A stretch of DNA of 64,000 nucleotides from Chelydra serpentina (lineage: Eukaryota > Chordata > Testudines > Chelydridae): positions 1,798,001 to 1,862,000 of the forward strand of contig JBAIAC010000054.1 in NCBI GenBank assembly GCA_037349315.1, written 5' to 3'. The notes under the pieces were generated by a model. That model was given only the letters and a program-made list of their open reading frames with translations. It had not been told where the DNA came from and did no database searches. Below, piece after piece: positions 21,301 through 33,650 of the stretch (within the stretch, counting starts at the first letter, position 1; every line of letters begins with the position of its first letter). The translations under genes and the position numbers were made by a program.

Positions 21301-24300
21301 GTACCTACAAGAGTCCATTTGTTCGGACCTCTGATATGCAGACATTCAGCCTACCCTATAGTAATGCACACTGGACTCTGGAGCCAGCTGTTAGCCAGGT
21401 TCAGCTCTGGAAGAAGCCGCAGCTAATCAGGTCTCCTTTCCCAGCTGTGACAATGAGAGAATTTATTTATTTATTTAAAATTTCTGACCATGAAAATGGA
21501 ACATGCTGAGCTCATAAGCCTTGTTCTCTGAGGGCCCTGGGGTCAGATGCTAGGATTTGCTGCAATTATATAACTCTATTCCCACAAAAATTCTAGGCCT
21601 GTTACTAATGTGACTTTACAGTATAAGGTAACCACAAAATGTAAAACAAAACAAAACAGAACCATAAAAACTACCCAGTACACCAAGATCTAGACCATAT
21701 GAAATGCTATTCCAATAGAAGTCCTGAGATAACATTCAGAGATAGGCATGGACCATGTACCCTCCTTTATCTAAAACACACTTTAATGACTGTCAGAATT
21801 TGAGACCACAGGCTTAAATTTTCTTAGACTCTAACAAGGACCTGAAGGAGCCTTATTATTTATCTAATGGTTTGCCTTTCAAACATCAATAATACCCTAT
21901 ATTTACAGAACCTCCCAGCTCCAAAGATCCCAAAGTCCTTTCGCTAAAGATCCTTTAAGCCCTTTTAATTCCAAAGGATCTACAGGGCTCTCTTCATCCT
22001 CCATTGAAATGTAGCTATCCTTGGAGTTAAAATGCAACAGCCAGTCTGCTCCAGGACAACAACCCACAGTGGTTTCAGGATAGGAAGTGAAGAAGAATCC
22101 TGTTGAAACTATGAGGGGAATTGAAATAGGCAGAAAGTTATTACTTATGTAATACTACTTCTACTTGTCGGATCTTTCATGAGCACAAGAGGTCATAGGC
22201 TCAGTTTATGTCAGCCACTTTAGTTGACTGAATTCCCTCTGATGTACTGCAAAGAACTGAAGATCTACAAGGTATTAAGCAAGGAATAGTTCATTCAAGA
22301 AATAGTTACCAAGTGATATATCGATGTCTTTCTGTACCTGTCTGTCTAGCGAATCTATTTTTACTCTATATTTGAATGAACTATTTACCCAGAGCTATGG
22401 TAGATTCTCCATCACTTGAAGTTTTTAAATCAAGGTTGGGTGTCTTTCTGAAAGGTAGATTAGATGATCAGAATGGTCTCTTCTTGCCTTAAAATAAATG
22501 GGGTAGATCCTCCACTGGTGTAAATTGTCATAGCTCCACCAGTGGAACGGTGACCGTTTACACCAGCTGCAGATCTGCACTTAGATATCGATGTAGCTGT
22601 GACTGTAGTGTGTCTGTGTGTATGTGACAGCTATCAGTCACCTTTGACTCCTTGTATACACTCTGCCTGTTAATCCATCTGCACCAGAGCTGCTTCTAAC
22701 ATTCCAAACCTTGGAGCAGCTTTTAAACACCTGCCATTTTTACAAAACGTGAAAAAGGGGGTTTCCTTTCTCATTCACCCCTTGCCTGAGGAGTTGCAGA
22801 ACGGGCAGTATTCAATCCTGGGTCCGTGACAGATTTAAAGTCCAAAATCTCATGAACCTAGGAATGAGGTCATTGCTCTGTACCAGTTAAGCGCTGGCAG
22901 TGTCTCCCCTCTCCCAGAGGCTGTGTTTCAAGTTTTCCTTCGCTGCTGCTACTACTCCTTTCATTCTGCTTCCCGTCTCTTATGTCTGTCTTGTGACACT
23001 ATCATCAACTGACCAGAAGCCCAGTAGTGGAGGAAGTGTGGAAGAAGTAACAACCATGAAGATCTCTCTGCTGTTGTTTGTTGCCTCTCATGTATTCATT
23101 ACTCAGTATCACAGAACTTTGGAGAGAGTGTGTAGTGTGTAGATAGGTTCATTATGAAATATGAAGGAGCTCACAGAAGTCAGGGGAATGGAAGTAGCTG
23201 AAACGTTGGTATTCTAGAGATTTCAGAAATAGTTTTTCTTTAATTTTTCCAGATAAATTTGGTGAGTAGTTTCGTGTCTTTATTTATAGTTGACATAACC
23301 TCACAGGCATTGAAAACTGACGCAATTTGCGGAGCACAGTAACTGGGTCTGATCCAGAAAGCAGATCTATTTGCATATACTGGGGGACAAGCACTACTTA
23401 ATCTTTAATTACATTCTGCTTTCTGTACTGACAGCAGTAAAATGTGCATCCATACTAATAATGTTAGTGTCATTGGTCTAAAGGAAATTGGACCATCTTA
23501 TTCAGCAAACCTGAAGTTGTCTGGGGGGAAATACATGGGGAAAGTTGGACAAATGGTTTGTTCTGCCCCCCCAAAAAAAGACCTGGCAAAACACGATTTG
23601 TGTCACCAAGTATAAATACCAAAACTTACCTGCTTGATGGGGGATTGCTTGTTAAAATAAGTATAATGTCCTAATTATAATGGTTTGTATTTTTGATGAC
23701 AAACTAGATATTTCTAGAGCAGTCAGTTGTCATGAGGCACAAACGAGCTAATGACTTGATGTGAGGCTGGGGTAACAGAGCAGGAACCATTGAACGTTTT
23801 AAAGGAAAAATGACCAACATTTTCAAAACTGAGTGCCGAAAGGTTTGAGAATGAGAGTAGGGTGGTTCTCAAAAGTTCTGAGCACCTACAAAGCTGGGAG
23901 CTGCAGCTGCACAGTGTCTTTGAAAATCAACCCTCTTTTATTTAGCTGGGATTTTCAATGTGAGTTAGACATTCAACTTGCATTTGGGGGGGGATATTGA
24001 CACCTAATTCCCTACGCCTCAGCTTTGAAAACATTGGCCAAAGCTCCTTAATTCATGCATCCATTAGCATGCAGGTGTGAGAGGAGAGCTGGGGAGAATG
24101 TACTGCAATGAAAATCTCTTTACACTGTTTCAAAATGTTTTTTGGTGAGGCAACATCAGCTTTCTAACCCTAAAACCCCAACCTAATGGCACTAGATTGC
24201 TGCTAAACAGTGTATACAAGTTTTGGTCACTAACAGGCACGCGTTTGAAAGCACAGCTTCACCAGAAAGCAATTTTGTACTGAATAAAGAAGAACGTAAT

Positions 24301-24530
24301 TGGGTTGTGGCTACAGGTTCAGTAGGGTCAGTATTAGATTAACAAATGCAACCATCAGCAGACTGTTAAACTCTACAGCAGGGGAACATGGGAACTTGTT
24401 AGCTAGCTAAATATAAGGAGCACAATTGCTGTGAATATTACATTACAAAGTGCAAAGCACCCCAAGACTTTCAGGGTGATGTGAAACAAATGGAAGCACA
24501 GTGAGGACCAAGGGCCATTAAAGCCAAATG
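18371..24530. other. Intron of EXD3, no gene recognised
   Basis: Six kilobases without a domain-bearing ORF. Small items: a region at 19400-19800 that looks like an old LTR or satellite fragment but lacks clear ends, an A-run at 19798-19814, a TG-rich stretch at 20778-20815, a TTTA run at 21462-21476, and a CR1 tail at 22386-22490. Confidence 0.5.
22386..22490 (+). mobile_element. CR1/L3-like 3' end remnant
   Basis: The stretch GGTAGATTCTCCATCACTTG, AAATCAAGGTTGG, AGATTAGATGATCAGAATGG is the translated C-terminus and 3' end of an old CR1-like LINE. Only about 100 bp survive. Confidence 0.65.
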
Positions 24531-24582
24531 GAGGAGCAACCGTTTTCATGTTCTCTCCACAGGCACTAGTGCAGAGAGTGGA

Positions 24583-25203
24583 GTGAATGATGCATCTGAG
24601 GGAACACAGCAGAAGGAGACTCCACTGATTGGAAGGCATGAGATGCACAGTCCTAGTGATGGGGGTTCCACGACCACCACTCCCAAGAGGAGGAGGAGGG
24701 TGGTGGTGGTCGGGGACTCTCTCCTCAGGGGGACTGAGTCATCTATCTGCCGCCCTGACCAGGAAAACCGAGAGGTGTGCTGCTTGCCAGGGGCTAGGAT
24801 TCGTGATGTGACAGAGAGACTGCCGAGACTCATCAAGCCCTCAGATCGCTACCCCTTCCTGCTTCTCCACGTGGGCACCAATGATACTGCCAAGAATGAC
24901 CTTGAGCGTATTACTGCAGATTACGTGGCTCTGGGAAGAAGGATAAAGGCGTTTGAGGCGCAAGTGGTGTTCTCGTCCATTCTCCCTGTGGCAGGAAAAG
25001 GCCGGGGTAGAGACCGTCGAATCGTGGAAGTCAACGAATGGCTACGCAGATGGTGTCGGAGAGAAGGGTTTGGATTCTTTGACCATGGGATGGTGTTCCA
25101 AGAAGAAGGAGTGCTAGGCAGAGCCGGGCTCCACCTGACGAAGAGAGGGAAGAGCATCTTTGGAAGCAGGCTGGCCAACCTAGTGAGGAGGGCTTTAAAC
25201 TAG
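24583..25203 (+). CDS. CR1 ORF1, SGNH-esterase-like, N-terminally truncated
   Basis: 206 codons from a GTG; the frame is in fact open back to about 24505, with no ATG, so the true start is lost. The hydrolase blocks visible are [11 protein letters not shown] (residues 41-50, nucleophile Ser46), [14 protein letters not shown] (about 93-106) and [14 protein letters not shown] (about 181-195, catalytic-type His). This is the esterase domain known in CR1-clade ORF1 proteins, which bind RNA and help form the retrotransposition particle (family knowledge). A basic PKRRRR patch precedes it. The expected N-terminal zinc-finger/coiled-coil part is missing. The ORF2 frame is already open across the ORF1 stop. 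Confidence 0.85.
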   Translation: MNDASEGTQQKETPLIGRHEMHSPSDGGSTTTTPKRRRRVVVVGDSLLRGTESSICRPDQENREVCCLPGARIRDVTERLPRLIKPSDRYPFLLLHVGTNDTAKNDLERITADYVALGRRIKAFEAQVVFSSILPVAGKGRGRDRRIVEVNEWLRRWCRREGFGFFDHGMVFQEEGVLGRAGLHLTKRGKSIFGSRLANLVRRALN

Positions 25204-25247
25204 GTTCACCGGGGGAAGGAGACCAAAGCCCCGAGGTAAGTGGGGAA

Positions 25248-28097
25248 GTGGGATACCGGGAGGAAGCACAAGTAAGTGAGTGCAAGAGGGGAGGGCTCCT
25301 GCCCCATACTGGGACAGCAGGACGATCGGTGAGTTATCTTAAATGCCTATACACAAATGCAAGAAGCCTGGGGAACAAGCAGGGAGAACTGGAAGTCCTG
25401 GCACAGTCAAGGAATTATGACGTAATTGGAATAACAGAGACTTGGTGGGATAACTCACACGATTGGAGTACTGTCATGGATGGATATAAACTGATCAGGA
25501 AGGATAGGCAGGGCAGAAAAGGTGGGGGAGTTGCGTTGTATGTAAGAGAGCAGTATGACTGCTCAGAGCTCCAGTATGAAACTGCAGAAAAACCTGAGAG
25601 TCTCTGGATTAAATTGAGAAGTGTGAGCAACAAGGGTAATGTCGTGGTGGGAGTCTGCTACAGACCACCAGACCAGGGGGATGAGGTGGACGAGGCTTTC
25701 TTCCAGCAACTAACAGAAGTTACTAGATCACAGGCCCTGGTTCTCATGGGTGACTTTAATCACCCCGACATCTGCTGGGAGAGCAATACAGCGGTCCACA
25801 GACAATCCAGGAAGTTTTTGGAAAGTGTAGGGGACAATTTCCTGGTGCAAGTGCTGGAGGAACCGAATAGGGGAAAAGCTCTTCTTGACCTGCTGCTCAC
25901 AAACAGGGAAGAAATAGTAGAGGAAGCAATAGTGGATGGGAACCTGGGAGGCAGACACCATGAGATGGTCGAGTTCAGGATCCTGACACAAGGAAGAAAG
26001 GAGAACAGTAGAATACAGACCCTGGACTTCAGAAAAGCAGACTTTGACTCCCTCAGGGAACTGATGGGCAAGGTCCCCTGGGAGAATAACATGAGGGGGA
26101 AAGGAGTCGAGGAAAGCTGGCTGTATTTTAAAGAAACCTTATTGAGGTTGCAGGAACAAACCATCCCGATGTGTAGAAAGAAAAGTAAATATGGCAGGCG
26201 ACCAGCTTGGCTTAACAGTGAAATCCTTGCTCGTCTTAAACACAAAAAAGCAGCTTACAAGAAGTGGAAGATTGGACAAATGACCAGGGAGGAGTATAAA
26301 AATATTGTTCAGGCATGCAGGAGTGAAATTAGGAAGGCCAAATCACACTTGGAGTTGCAGCTAGCTGGAGATGTTAGGAGTAACAAGAAGGGTTTCTTCA
26401 GGTATGTTAGCAACAAGAAGAAAGTCAAGGAACGTGTGGGCCCCTTGCTGAATGAGGGAGGGAACCTTGTGACAGAGGATGTGGAGAAAGCTAGTGTACT
26501 CAATGCTTTTTTTGCCTCTGTCTTCACAGACAAGGGCAGCTCCCAGATGGCTGCACTCCGCAGCACGGTATGGGGAGGAGGTGACCAGCCCTCTGTGGAG
26601 AAAGAAGTAGTTCGGGACTATTTAGAAAAGCTGAACGAACACAAGTCCATGGGGCCGGATGCACTGCATCCGAGGGTGCTACAGGAGTTGGCCGATGTGA
26701 TTGCAGAGCCATTGGCCATTATCTTTGAAAAATCATGGCAATCGGGGGAGGTCCCGGATGACTGGAAAAAAGCGAATGTAGTGCCCATCTTTAAAAAAGG
26801 GAAGAAGGAAGATCCGGGGAACTACAGGCCAGTCAGTCTCACCTCAATCCCTGGAAAAATCATGGAACAGGTCCTCAAGGAATCAATTTTGAACCACTTA
26901 AAGGAGGGGAAAGTGATCAGAAGCAGTCAGCATGGATTCACCAAGGGCAAGTCATGCCTGACTAACCTAATTGCCTTCTATGATGAGATAACTGGCTCTG
27001 TGGATGAGGGGAAAGCAGTGGATGTGCTATTTCTTGACTTTAGCAAAGCTTTTGATACAGTCTCGCACAGCGTTCTTGCCAGCAAGTTAAAGAAGTATGG
27101 GCTGGATGAATGGACGGTAAGGTGGATAGAAAACTGGCTGGATGGTCGTGCTCAACGGGTAGTGATCAATGGCTCCATGTCTAGTTGGCAGCCGGTATCA
27201 AGTGGAGTGCCCCAAGGGTCGGTGCTGGGGCCGGTTTTGTTCAATATCTTCATCAACGACCTGGAGGATGGTGTGGACTGCACCCTTAGCAAGTTTGCAG
27301 ATGACACTAAACTGGGAGGAGTGGTTGATACGCTGGAGGGTAGGGATAGGATACAGAGGGACCTAGACAAATTAGAGGATTGGGCCAAAAGAAATCTGAT
27401 GAGGTTCAACAAGGACAAGTGCAGAGTCCTGCACTTAGGACGGAAGAATCCCATGCACTGCTACAGACTAGGGACCGAATGGCTGGGCAGCAGTTCTGCA
27501 GAAAAGGACCTAGGGGTTACAGTGGACGAAAAGCTGAATATGAGTCAACAGTGTGCCCTTGTTGCCAAGAAGGCTAACGGCATTTTGGGCTGTATAAGTA
27601 GGGGCATTTCCAGCAGATCGAGGGACGTGATTATTCCCCTCTATTCGGCACTGGTGAGGCCTCATTTGGAGTACTGTGTCCAGTTTTGGGCCCCACACTA
27701 CAAGAAGGATGTGGATAAATTGGAAAGAGTCCAACGGAGGGCAACAAAAATGATTAGGGGGCTGGAGCACATGACTTATGAGGAGAGGCTGAGGGAACTG
27801 AGATTGTTTAGCCTGCAGAAGAGAAGAGTGAGGGGGGATTTGATAGCTGCTTTCAACTACCTAAAAGGGGGTTCCAAAGAGGATGGATCTAGACTGTTCT
27901 CAGTGGTAGAAGATGACAGAACAAGGAGTAATGGTCTCAAGTTGCAGAGGGGGAGGTTTAGGTTGGATATTAGGAAAAACTTTTTCACTAGTAGGGTGGT
28001 GAAGCACTGGAATGGGTTACCTAGGGAGGTGGTGGAGTCTCCTTCCTTGGAGGTTTTTAAGGTCAGGCTTGACAAAGCCCTGGCTGGGATGATCTAG
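25248..28097 (+). CDS. CR1 ORF2: endonuclease and reverse transcriptase, uninterrupted
   Basis: 949 codons without a stop. Residues about 30-260 form the APE-type endonuclease: NARSL (37-41), ITETWW (Glu64), [22 protein letters not shown]. Residues 236-238 read RHH where related copies read SDH. Residues about 480-760 form the reverse transcriptase: [41 protein letters not shown] and FADD (683-686). The C-terminal part has the C-clade thumb and ends KALAGMI. The nominal start is GTG; the frame is open upstream into ORF1, so initiation is probably by reinitiation or a downstream AUG. The polymerase looks intact and the endonuclease is doubtful. Confidence 0.9.
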   Translation: MGYREEAQVSECKRGGLLPHTGTAGRSVSYLKCLYTNARSLGNKQGELEVLAQSRNYDVIGITETWWDNSHDWSTVMDGYKLIRKDRQGRKGGGVALYVREQYDCSELQYETAEKPESLWIKLRSVSNKGNVVVGVCYRPPDQGDEVDEAFFQQLTEVTRSQALVLMGDFNHPDICWESNTAVHRQSRKFLESVGDNFLVQVLEEPNRGKALLDLLLTNREEIVEEAIVDGNLGGRHHEMVEFRILTQGRKENSRIQTLDFRKADFDSLRELMGKVPWENNMRGKGVEESWLYFKETLLRLQEQTIPMCRKKSKYGRRPAWLNSEILARLKHKKAAYKKWKIGQMTREEYKNIVQACRSEIRKAKSHLELQLAGDVRSNKKGFFRYVSNKKKVKERVGPLLNEGGNLVTEDVEKASVLNAFFASVFTDKGSSQMAALRSTVWGGGDQPSVEKEVVRDYLEKLNEHKSMGPDALHPRVLQELADVIAEPLAIIFEKSWQSGEVPDDWKKANVVPIFKKGKKEDPGNYRPVSLTSIPGKIMEQVLKESILNHLKEGKVIRSSQHGFTKGKSCLTNLIAFYDEITGSVDEGKAVDVLFLDFSKAFDTVSHSVLASKLKKYGLDEWTVRWIENWLDGRAQRVVINGSMSSWQPVSSGVPQGSVLGPVLFNIFINDLEDGVDCTLSKFADDTKLGGVVDTLEGRDRIQRDLDKLEDWAKRNLMRFNKDKCRVLHLGRKNPMHCYRLGTEWLGSSSAEKDLGVTVDEKLNMSQQCALVAKKANGILGCISRGISSRSRDVIIPLYSALVRPHLEYCVQFWAPHYKKDVDKLERVQRRATKMIRGLEHMTYEERLRELRLFSLQKRRVRGDLIAAFNYLKGGSKEDGSRLFSVVEDDRTRSNGLKLQRGRFRLDIRKNFFTSRVVKHWNGLPREVVESPSLEVFKVRLDKALAGMI

Positions 28098-28160
28098 TTG
28101 GGGTTGGTCCTGCTTTGAGCAGGGGGTTGGACTAGATGACCTCCTGAGGTCCCTTCCAAC

Positions 28161-28190
28161 CCTGAGATTCTATGATTCTATGATTCTATG
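28161..28190. repeat. CR1 3'-terminal ATTCTATG repeat
   Basis: Three ATTCTATG units end the CR1 copy. This octamer tail is the CR1 hallmark and is shared with the SINE at 38435. Confidence 0.9.
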
Positions 28191-29965
28191 AGGATCTCAT
28201 GAATGTATTTCTTTCTGCAGTGCCTGTCACCGCCTACTAACCTCAATGGCCAAAGAAATATGTCAGTTGCAGTTATAACCGAAAAGATGAAAATTACTAG
28301 GCAAAAAACCCTAATAATCCCCCATTTTTGGAGTATAAGACTCTGCATTCTAAATAGTAACCTGTACTACACATCTAAACTGGACTCCACCTAACCCGTG
28401 AAAACACAGCAGTCCACAGGATGACTGAAAACCCCACGTCTTTGTGCTCCCATTGCACCAAGACAGTGGGAGTCTAGAAGCCACAGTGATACCAGACTCC
28501 CCTAAGGAGGCAGGGAGATGCACACAAGAGGTGAGAGGCCATGGGCCTGCCCACTCTTCCATACTGGCTAATGCAGAGGAAAGAGGAAGTGTTCCCTGTA
28601 CTGTAAAAAGGTGTAGCAGGGGCTGCTGAAGCCTATGTTTTTCCCAGAGCTCTAGAGGCACCCCGTGCATATCTTAACCTACCCCCCAGTTTGGGGAGGG
28701 TCTTAATGCTACAATCTAGTCCTTTATAACTGTGTTGTATATACCCAGAAGAAGCACTTGGATATCAGAGATACATTTGCTCAAAGTTATCAACATTTTA
28801 CAGACAGACAGACACACACACACATCCCTCTTCCCTGCATTCTCTTTCCTCCAGCAGTAAAACAATCCAGTCATCCAATAATCATCCTGGATTATTTCAT
28901 AGCCCTGTAATGGATCACTACCTATCTGAGTGCTTCTGCAAGACATACACTGGATTGTGAAGGGACTGTGTAAATCTTATGCATTTCACAGAGGAGTTTG
29001 GGCTATTTTCAGTTGATAGCTTGGCTCTATTATACTTTTAGGCAAGATTACTTCATCAGTTTGGTGCCAAGAAGAGAACCACATAAACAGATGATTGTTT
29101 AGAAGCAAAAAACAAAACAAAAAACCAGGAAACTAATCTTTGCTTGTGTGTCTCTGAGGAATGTTGTAATTATGGATTTAGGAAATCAGTCCAATTTGCG
29201 AGGGTGTGAATTTCAGAGTTCGTTCAGTCTGCCCTCTCAAGCATTCCTTCAACAGAACAAAAAGCACCAGGAGTTTAAATGCACCAAGAGAGATTAAAGA
29301 AAAAAATTCACTGCCGATCCTTCCATTTGCTAAAGATCCCACAAACATACTTCTTATAGCTCTGGCTTCCTGCCAAGTGACCTCCTTGACTGGTGAAATA
29401 AAAATGAGAAGTTGTAACCCAAGACTTGGTCATTATTTTTCATAGCCTGCCAGTGACAGGAGTCAGTGCTATTGGGCAAGTATTTTCCTCTTCATTATAT
29501 TATTTAAGCATTTTGAAGAATTTTCAGAATAGAAGGTGTCATCCAGTGGGAATCTCATATTAGCATATTCTTGAAAAGGAAAACATCCATAGCCAAGTCT
29601 CCAAATAACATGAAGCAAGAAAGAGGAACCAGAGTGATAATAGGACACAAACATGCTGCCTAATACACGTGTGAATTTAAGAACACCTGTTCTGTTGTCC
29701 ATATTCCACTTTATTTCATCAGGCAAAAAAGATAGGTCTTGCTAGGTGAATCTTCTATCAGTAGGGGCTGGACCACACCCTATACACAGCTCATGTCAGT
29801 GGGCATGGTGAATGTGGATTGAAGACACAATAGGGCCCTAAAGAATGATGAAAATAGCATATACTCTACTCTACCAAAACCGACCCAGATCAGAACCTTG
29901 CAAGGATTGAGCTTGAACTCTCAGAGGACAGTTGAAGTGAGAGGCAGCCAGTGAAGAAGACTGAA
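28191..29965. other. Intron of EXD3, nothing recognised
   Basis: Short unrelated frames only. A CAGA/CA dinucleotide run is at 28801-28824. Confidence 0.5.
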
Positions 29966-31343
29966 TAAATCATAGAATCATAGAAGATTAGGGTTGGACG
30001 AGACCTCAGGAGGTCATCTAGTCCAACCCCCTGCTCAAAGCAGGACCAACCCCAACTAAATCATCCCACCCAGGGCTTTGTCAAGCTGGGCCTTAAAAAC
30101 TTCTAAGGATGGAGATTCCACCACCTCCCTTGGGAACCCGTTCCAGTGCTTCACCACTCTCCTAGTGAAACAGTGTTTCCTAATATCCAACCTAGACCTC
30201 CCCCACTGCAACTTGAGACCATTGCTCCTTGTTCTGTCATCTGCCACTCCTGAGAACAGCCTAGCTCCATCCTCTTTGGAACTTTCCTTCAGGTAGTTGA
30301 AGGCTGCTATCAAATCCCCCTCACTCTTCTTTTCTGCAGACTAAATAACCCCAGTTCCCTCCACCTCTCCTCATAAGTCATGTGCCCCAGCCCCCTAATC
30401 ATTTCTGTTGCCCTCTGCTGGACTCTTTCCAATTTGTCCATATCCTTTCTGTAGTGGGGGGCCCCAAACTGGACACAATACTCCAGATGTGGCCTCACCA
30501 GTGCTGAATAGAGAGGAATAATCACTTCCCTTGATCTGCTGGCAGTGCTCCTACTAATGCAGCCCAATATGCTGTTAGCCTTCTTGGCAACAAGGGCATG
30601 CTGTTGACTCATATCCAGCTTCTCGTCCACTGTAATCCTTTTTTGAAGAAGTGCCGCTTAGCCAGTCGGCCCCCAGCCTGTGCATGGGATTCTTCCGTCC
30701 TAAGTGCAGGACTCTGCACTTGTCCTTGTTGAACCTCATCAGATTTCTTTTGGCCCAATCCTCCAATTTGTCTAGGTCACTCTGGACCCTATCCCTACCC
30801 TCCAGCATATCTACCTCTGCCCTCAGCTTAGTGTCATCCGTGAACTTGCTGAGGGTGCAGTCCATTCTTTGATCCAGATCATTAATGAAGATGTTGAACA
30901 AAACTGATCCCAGGACCGGCCCCCAGGGCACCTCCGCTTGATATTGGCTGCCAACTAGACATTGAGCCGTTGATCACTACCCGTTGAGCCCGACGATCTA
31001 GCCAACTTTTTATCCACCTTATAGTCCATTCATTCAATCCATACTTCTTTAATTAGCTGGCAAGAATACTGTAGGAGACAGTATCAAAAGCTTTGCTAAA
31101 GTCAAGCTATATCACATCCACCGCTTTCCCCATATCCACAGAACCAGTTATCTCATAATAGAAGGCAATCAGGTTGGTCAGGCATGACTTACCTTTGGTG
31201 AATCCATGTTGACTGTTCCTGATCACCTTCCTCTCCTCCAAGTGCTTCAAACTGGATTCCTTGAGGACCTACTCCATGATTTTTCCAGGGACTGAGGTGA
31301 GGCTGACCTGTCTGTAGTTCCCCGGATTCTCCTTCTTCCCTTT

Positions 31344-32333
31344 TTAAAAGATGAGCACCACATTAGCCTTTTTCCAATAGTCCAGGACCTCCCCCGATCG
31401 CCACGAGTTTTCAAACATTATGGCCAATGGCTCTGCAATCACATCAGCCAGCTCCCTCAGCACATCAGCCAGCTCCCTTGGATGCATTGCATCTGGCCCC
31501 ATGGACTTGTGCATGTCCTGCTTTTCTAAGTAGTCCTTAACCTGTTCTTTCACCACGAAGGGTTGCTCACCTCCTCCCCATGCTGTGCTGCCCAGTGCAG
31601 CAGGCTGGGAGCTGACCTTGTCTGTGAAGACTGAGCCAAAAAAAGCATTGAGTACTTCAGCTTTTTCCACATTCTCTGTCACTAGGTTGCCTCCCCCATT
31701 CAGTAAGAGTCTCACACTTTCCCTGACCTCCTTCTTGTTGCTAACATACCTGTAGAAACCCTTCTTGTTACCCATCACATCCCCTGCTAGCTGCAACTCC
31801 AATTGTGCTTTGGCCTTCCTGATTACACCCCTGCATGCTCGAGCAATAATTTTATACTCCTCCCTAGTCATCTGTCCGAGTGTCCACTTCTCGTAAGCTT
31901 CCTTTTTGTGTTTAAGCTCACTAAAGATTTCTCTGTTAATCCAAGCTGGTCGCCTGCCATATTTGCTATTCTTTCTGCACATCAGAATGGTTTGTTCCTG
32001 CACCCTCAATAAGGCTTCTTTAAAATACAGCCAGCTTTCCTCGACTCCTTTCCCCCTCATGTTATTCTCCCAGGGGATCCTGTCCATCAGTTCCCTGAGG
32101 GAATCAAAATCTGCTTTTCTGAAGTCCAGGGTCAGTATTCTGCTGCTCTCCTTTCTTCCTTTTGTCAGTATCCTGAACTTGACCATCTCATGGTCACTGC
32201 TGCCGAGGTTGCCACTCAATTCTACTTCCCCTACCAATTCTTCCCTGTTTGTGAGCAGCAGGTCAAGAGGAGCATGGCCCATAGTTGGTTCCTCCAGCAC
32301 TTGCACCAGGAAATTGTCCCCAACACTCTCCAA
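31344..32333 (-). pseudogene. CR1 ORF2 fragment (end of endonuclease, linker, start of RT)
   Basis: 329 open codons from [16 protein letters not shown] through GSSDHEMVKFRIL and the KKEAYEKW linker to WKKANVVLIF at the front of the reverse transcriptase. Homology continues on both sides in other frames, so it is a broken piece. Confidence 0.85.
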
Positions 32334-32974
32334 AAACTTCCTGGATTGTCAGTGCACTGCTTTATTGCTCTCCCAGCTGATATCAGGGTGATTGAAGTCC
32401 CCCATGAGAACGAGGGCCCATTATCTGGAAACGTAGGTTAGTTGTCCGAAGAAAGCCTTGTCTACCTCATCCTCCTGGTCTCGTGGTCTATAGCAGACAC
32501 CCACCATGACATCACCCTTGTTGCTCTCACCTCTAAACTTAACCCAAGGACTCTCAACGTGCTTGTCTGCAGATTCATACTGGAGCTCTGAGTAATCGTA
32601 CCGCTCTCTTACATACAGTGCAACTCCTCCACCTTTTCTCCCTCACCTGTCCTTCCTGAACAGTTTATACCCATCCATGCCAGTGCTCCAGTCATGTGAG
32701 TTACCCTACCAAGTCTCTGTTATTCCAATCACATCTTAGTTTCTTGACTATGCCAGGACTTCCGATTTTTCCTGCTTGTTTCCAGGCTTCTTGCGTTCAT
32801 GTACAGGCACCTAAGATAACTAGCCGATTGCCCTACTTTCTCAGTATGTATCAGGAGGCCTCCCCTGTTGCACCCTCCTCCTTGTGTTTCCTCCTGGTAT
32901 CCCACTTCCCCATTTACCTCAGGGCTTAGGTCTCTGTCCCCCGGCGAACCCAGTTTATAACCCTCCTCACTAGG

Positions 32975-33631
32975 TTAGCAAGCTTGACTGCGAAGATGCT
33001 CTTCCCTCTCTTCTTTAGGTGAATCCCATCTCTTCCTAGCAATCCTTCTTCCCAGAACATTCCATGGTTGAAGAATCCAAAACCCTTTCTCCGACACCAC
33101 CTGCATAACCAAGCATTTTACCTCCACAATTCGATGGTCCCTACCTGGGCCTTTTCCTTCAATAGGGAGGATGGACGAGAACATGACTTGCGCCTCAAAA
33201 TCCATTATCCTTGTTCCCAGAGCCACGTAGTCTGCAGTGATCCGCTCAAGGTCATTCTTGACAGTATCATTGGTGCCCATGTGAAGAAGTAGGAAGGGGT
33301 AGCGGTCCGAGGGCTTGATAAGTCTCAGCAGATACTCCATCACATCCTGAATTCTAGCTCCAGGCAAGCAGCACACTTCTTGAGTTTCCCGGTCTGGACG
33401 GCAGATGGATGAGTCTGTCCTCCTTAGGAGGAAGTCCCCGACCACCACCATCCGTCTCCTCCTCTTGGGATTGATGGTCGTAGAACCGCCATCCCTAGGA
33501 CAATGCATCCCATGCTTTCCAATCAATGGGGTCTCCTTCTGATTCCTTCCCTCAGATGACTCTTCCAAACCATTTTCTGCCGTGGTACCTGTGCAGAGAG
33601 CCTGAAAATGGTTTCTTACCTCTGTCTGCAT
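32975..33631 (-). pseudogene. CR1 ORF1 (SGNH-esterase-like), mutated
   Basis: 218 codons starting MQTEVRNHFQALCTGT, about 26 residues further N-terminal than the ORF1 at 24583. The nucleophile block reads VVVGDFLLRR, with Phe replacing the catalytic Ser; HMGTNDTVKND is kept; the C-terminus is frameshifted before the His block. The esterase is dead by sequence. Confidence 0.8.
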
Positions 33632-33650
33632 TGGGGGTACATGAGTTCTC

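Larger units (their letters stand above)
24531..28190 (+). mobile_element. CR1 LINE, nearly complete, young
   Basis: The order is ORF1 (C-terminal part), ORF2 (949 codons, no stop), a short 3' UTR (28098-28160) and a terminal ATTCTATG repeat (about 3 units to 28190). ORF1 is open from 24505 but has no ATG, so the copy is truncated within ORF1. CR1 elements insert by target-primed reverse transcription, reading their own 3' end, and generally make no clear target duplication. It lies in the sense orientation of EXD3 within the 32-kb intron. Confidence 0.93.
29966..33650 (-). mobile_element. CR1 LINE, nearly full length, decayed
   Basis: The 3' end is at 29966 (CATAGAATCATAGAAGATTA). Successive minus-strand blocks cover the ORF2 C-terminus (30056-30630), the reverse transcriptase FTDDTKLR region (30575-30931; FADD has become FTDD), the linker and endonuclease (31344-32333, SDH present), and ORF1 (32975-33631). 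Many frameshifts, stops and small indels are present, for example a repeated AGCTCCCT-CAGCACATCAGCC at 31440-31480. It opposes the young copy in orientation. Confidence 0.9.

Noticed and set aside
25415..28075. Antisense ORFs of 60-160 codons across the CR1 copy
   Set aside because: They recur opposite every CR1 copy in the window and are shadows of ORF2.
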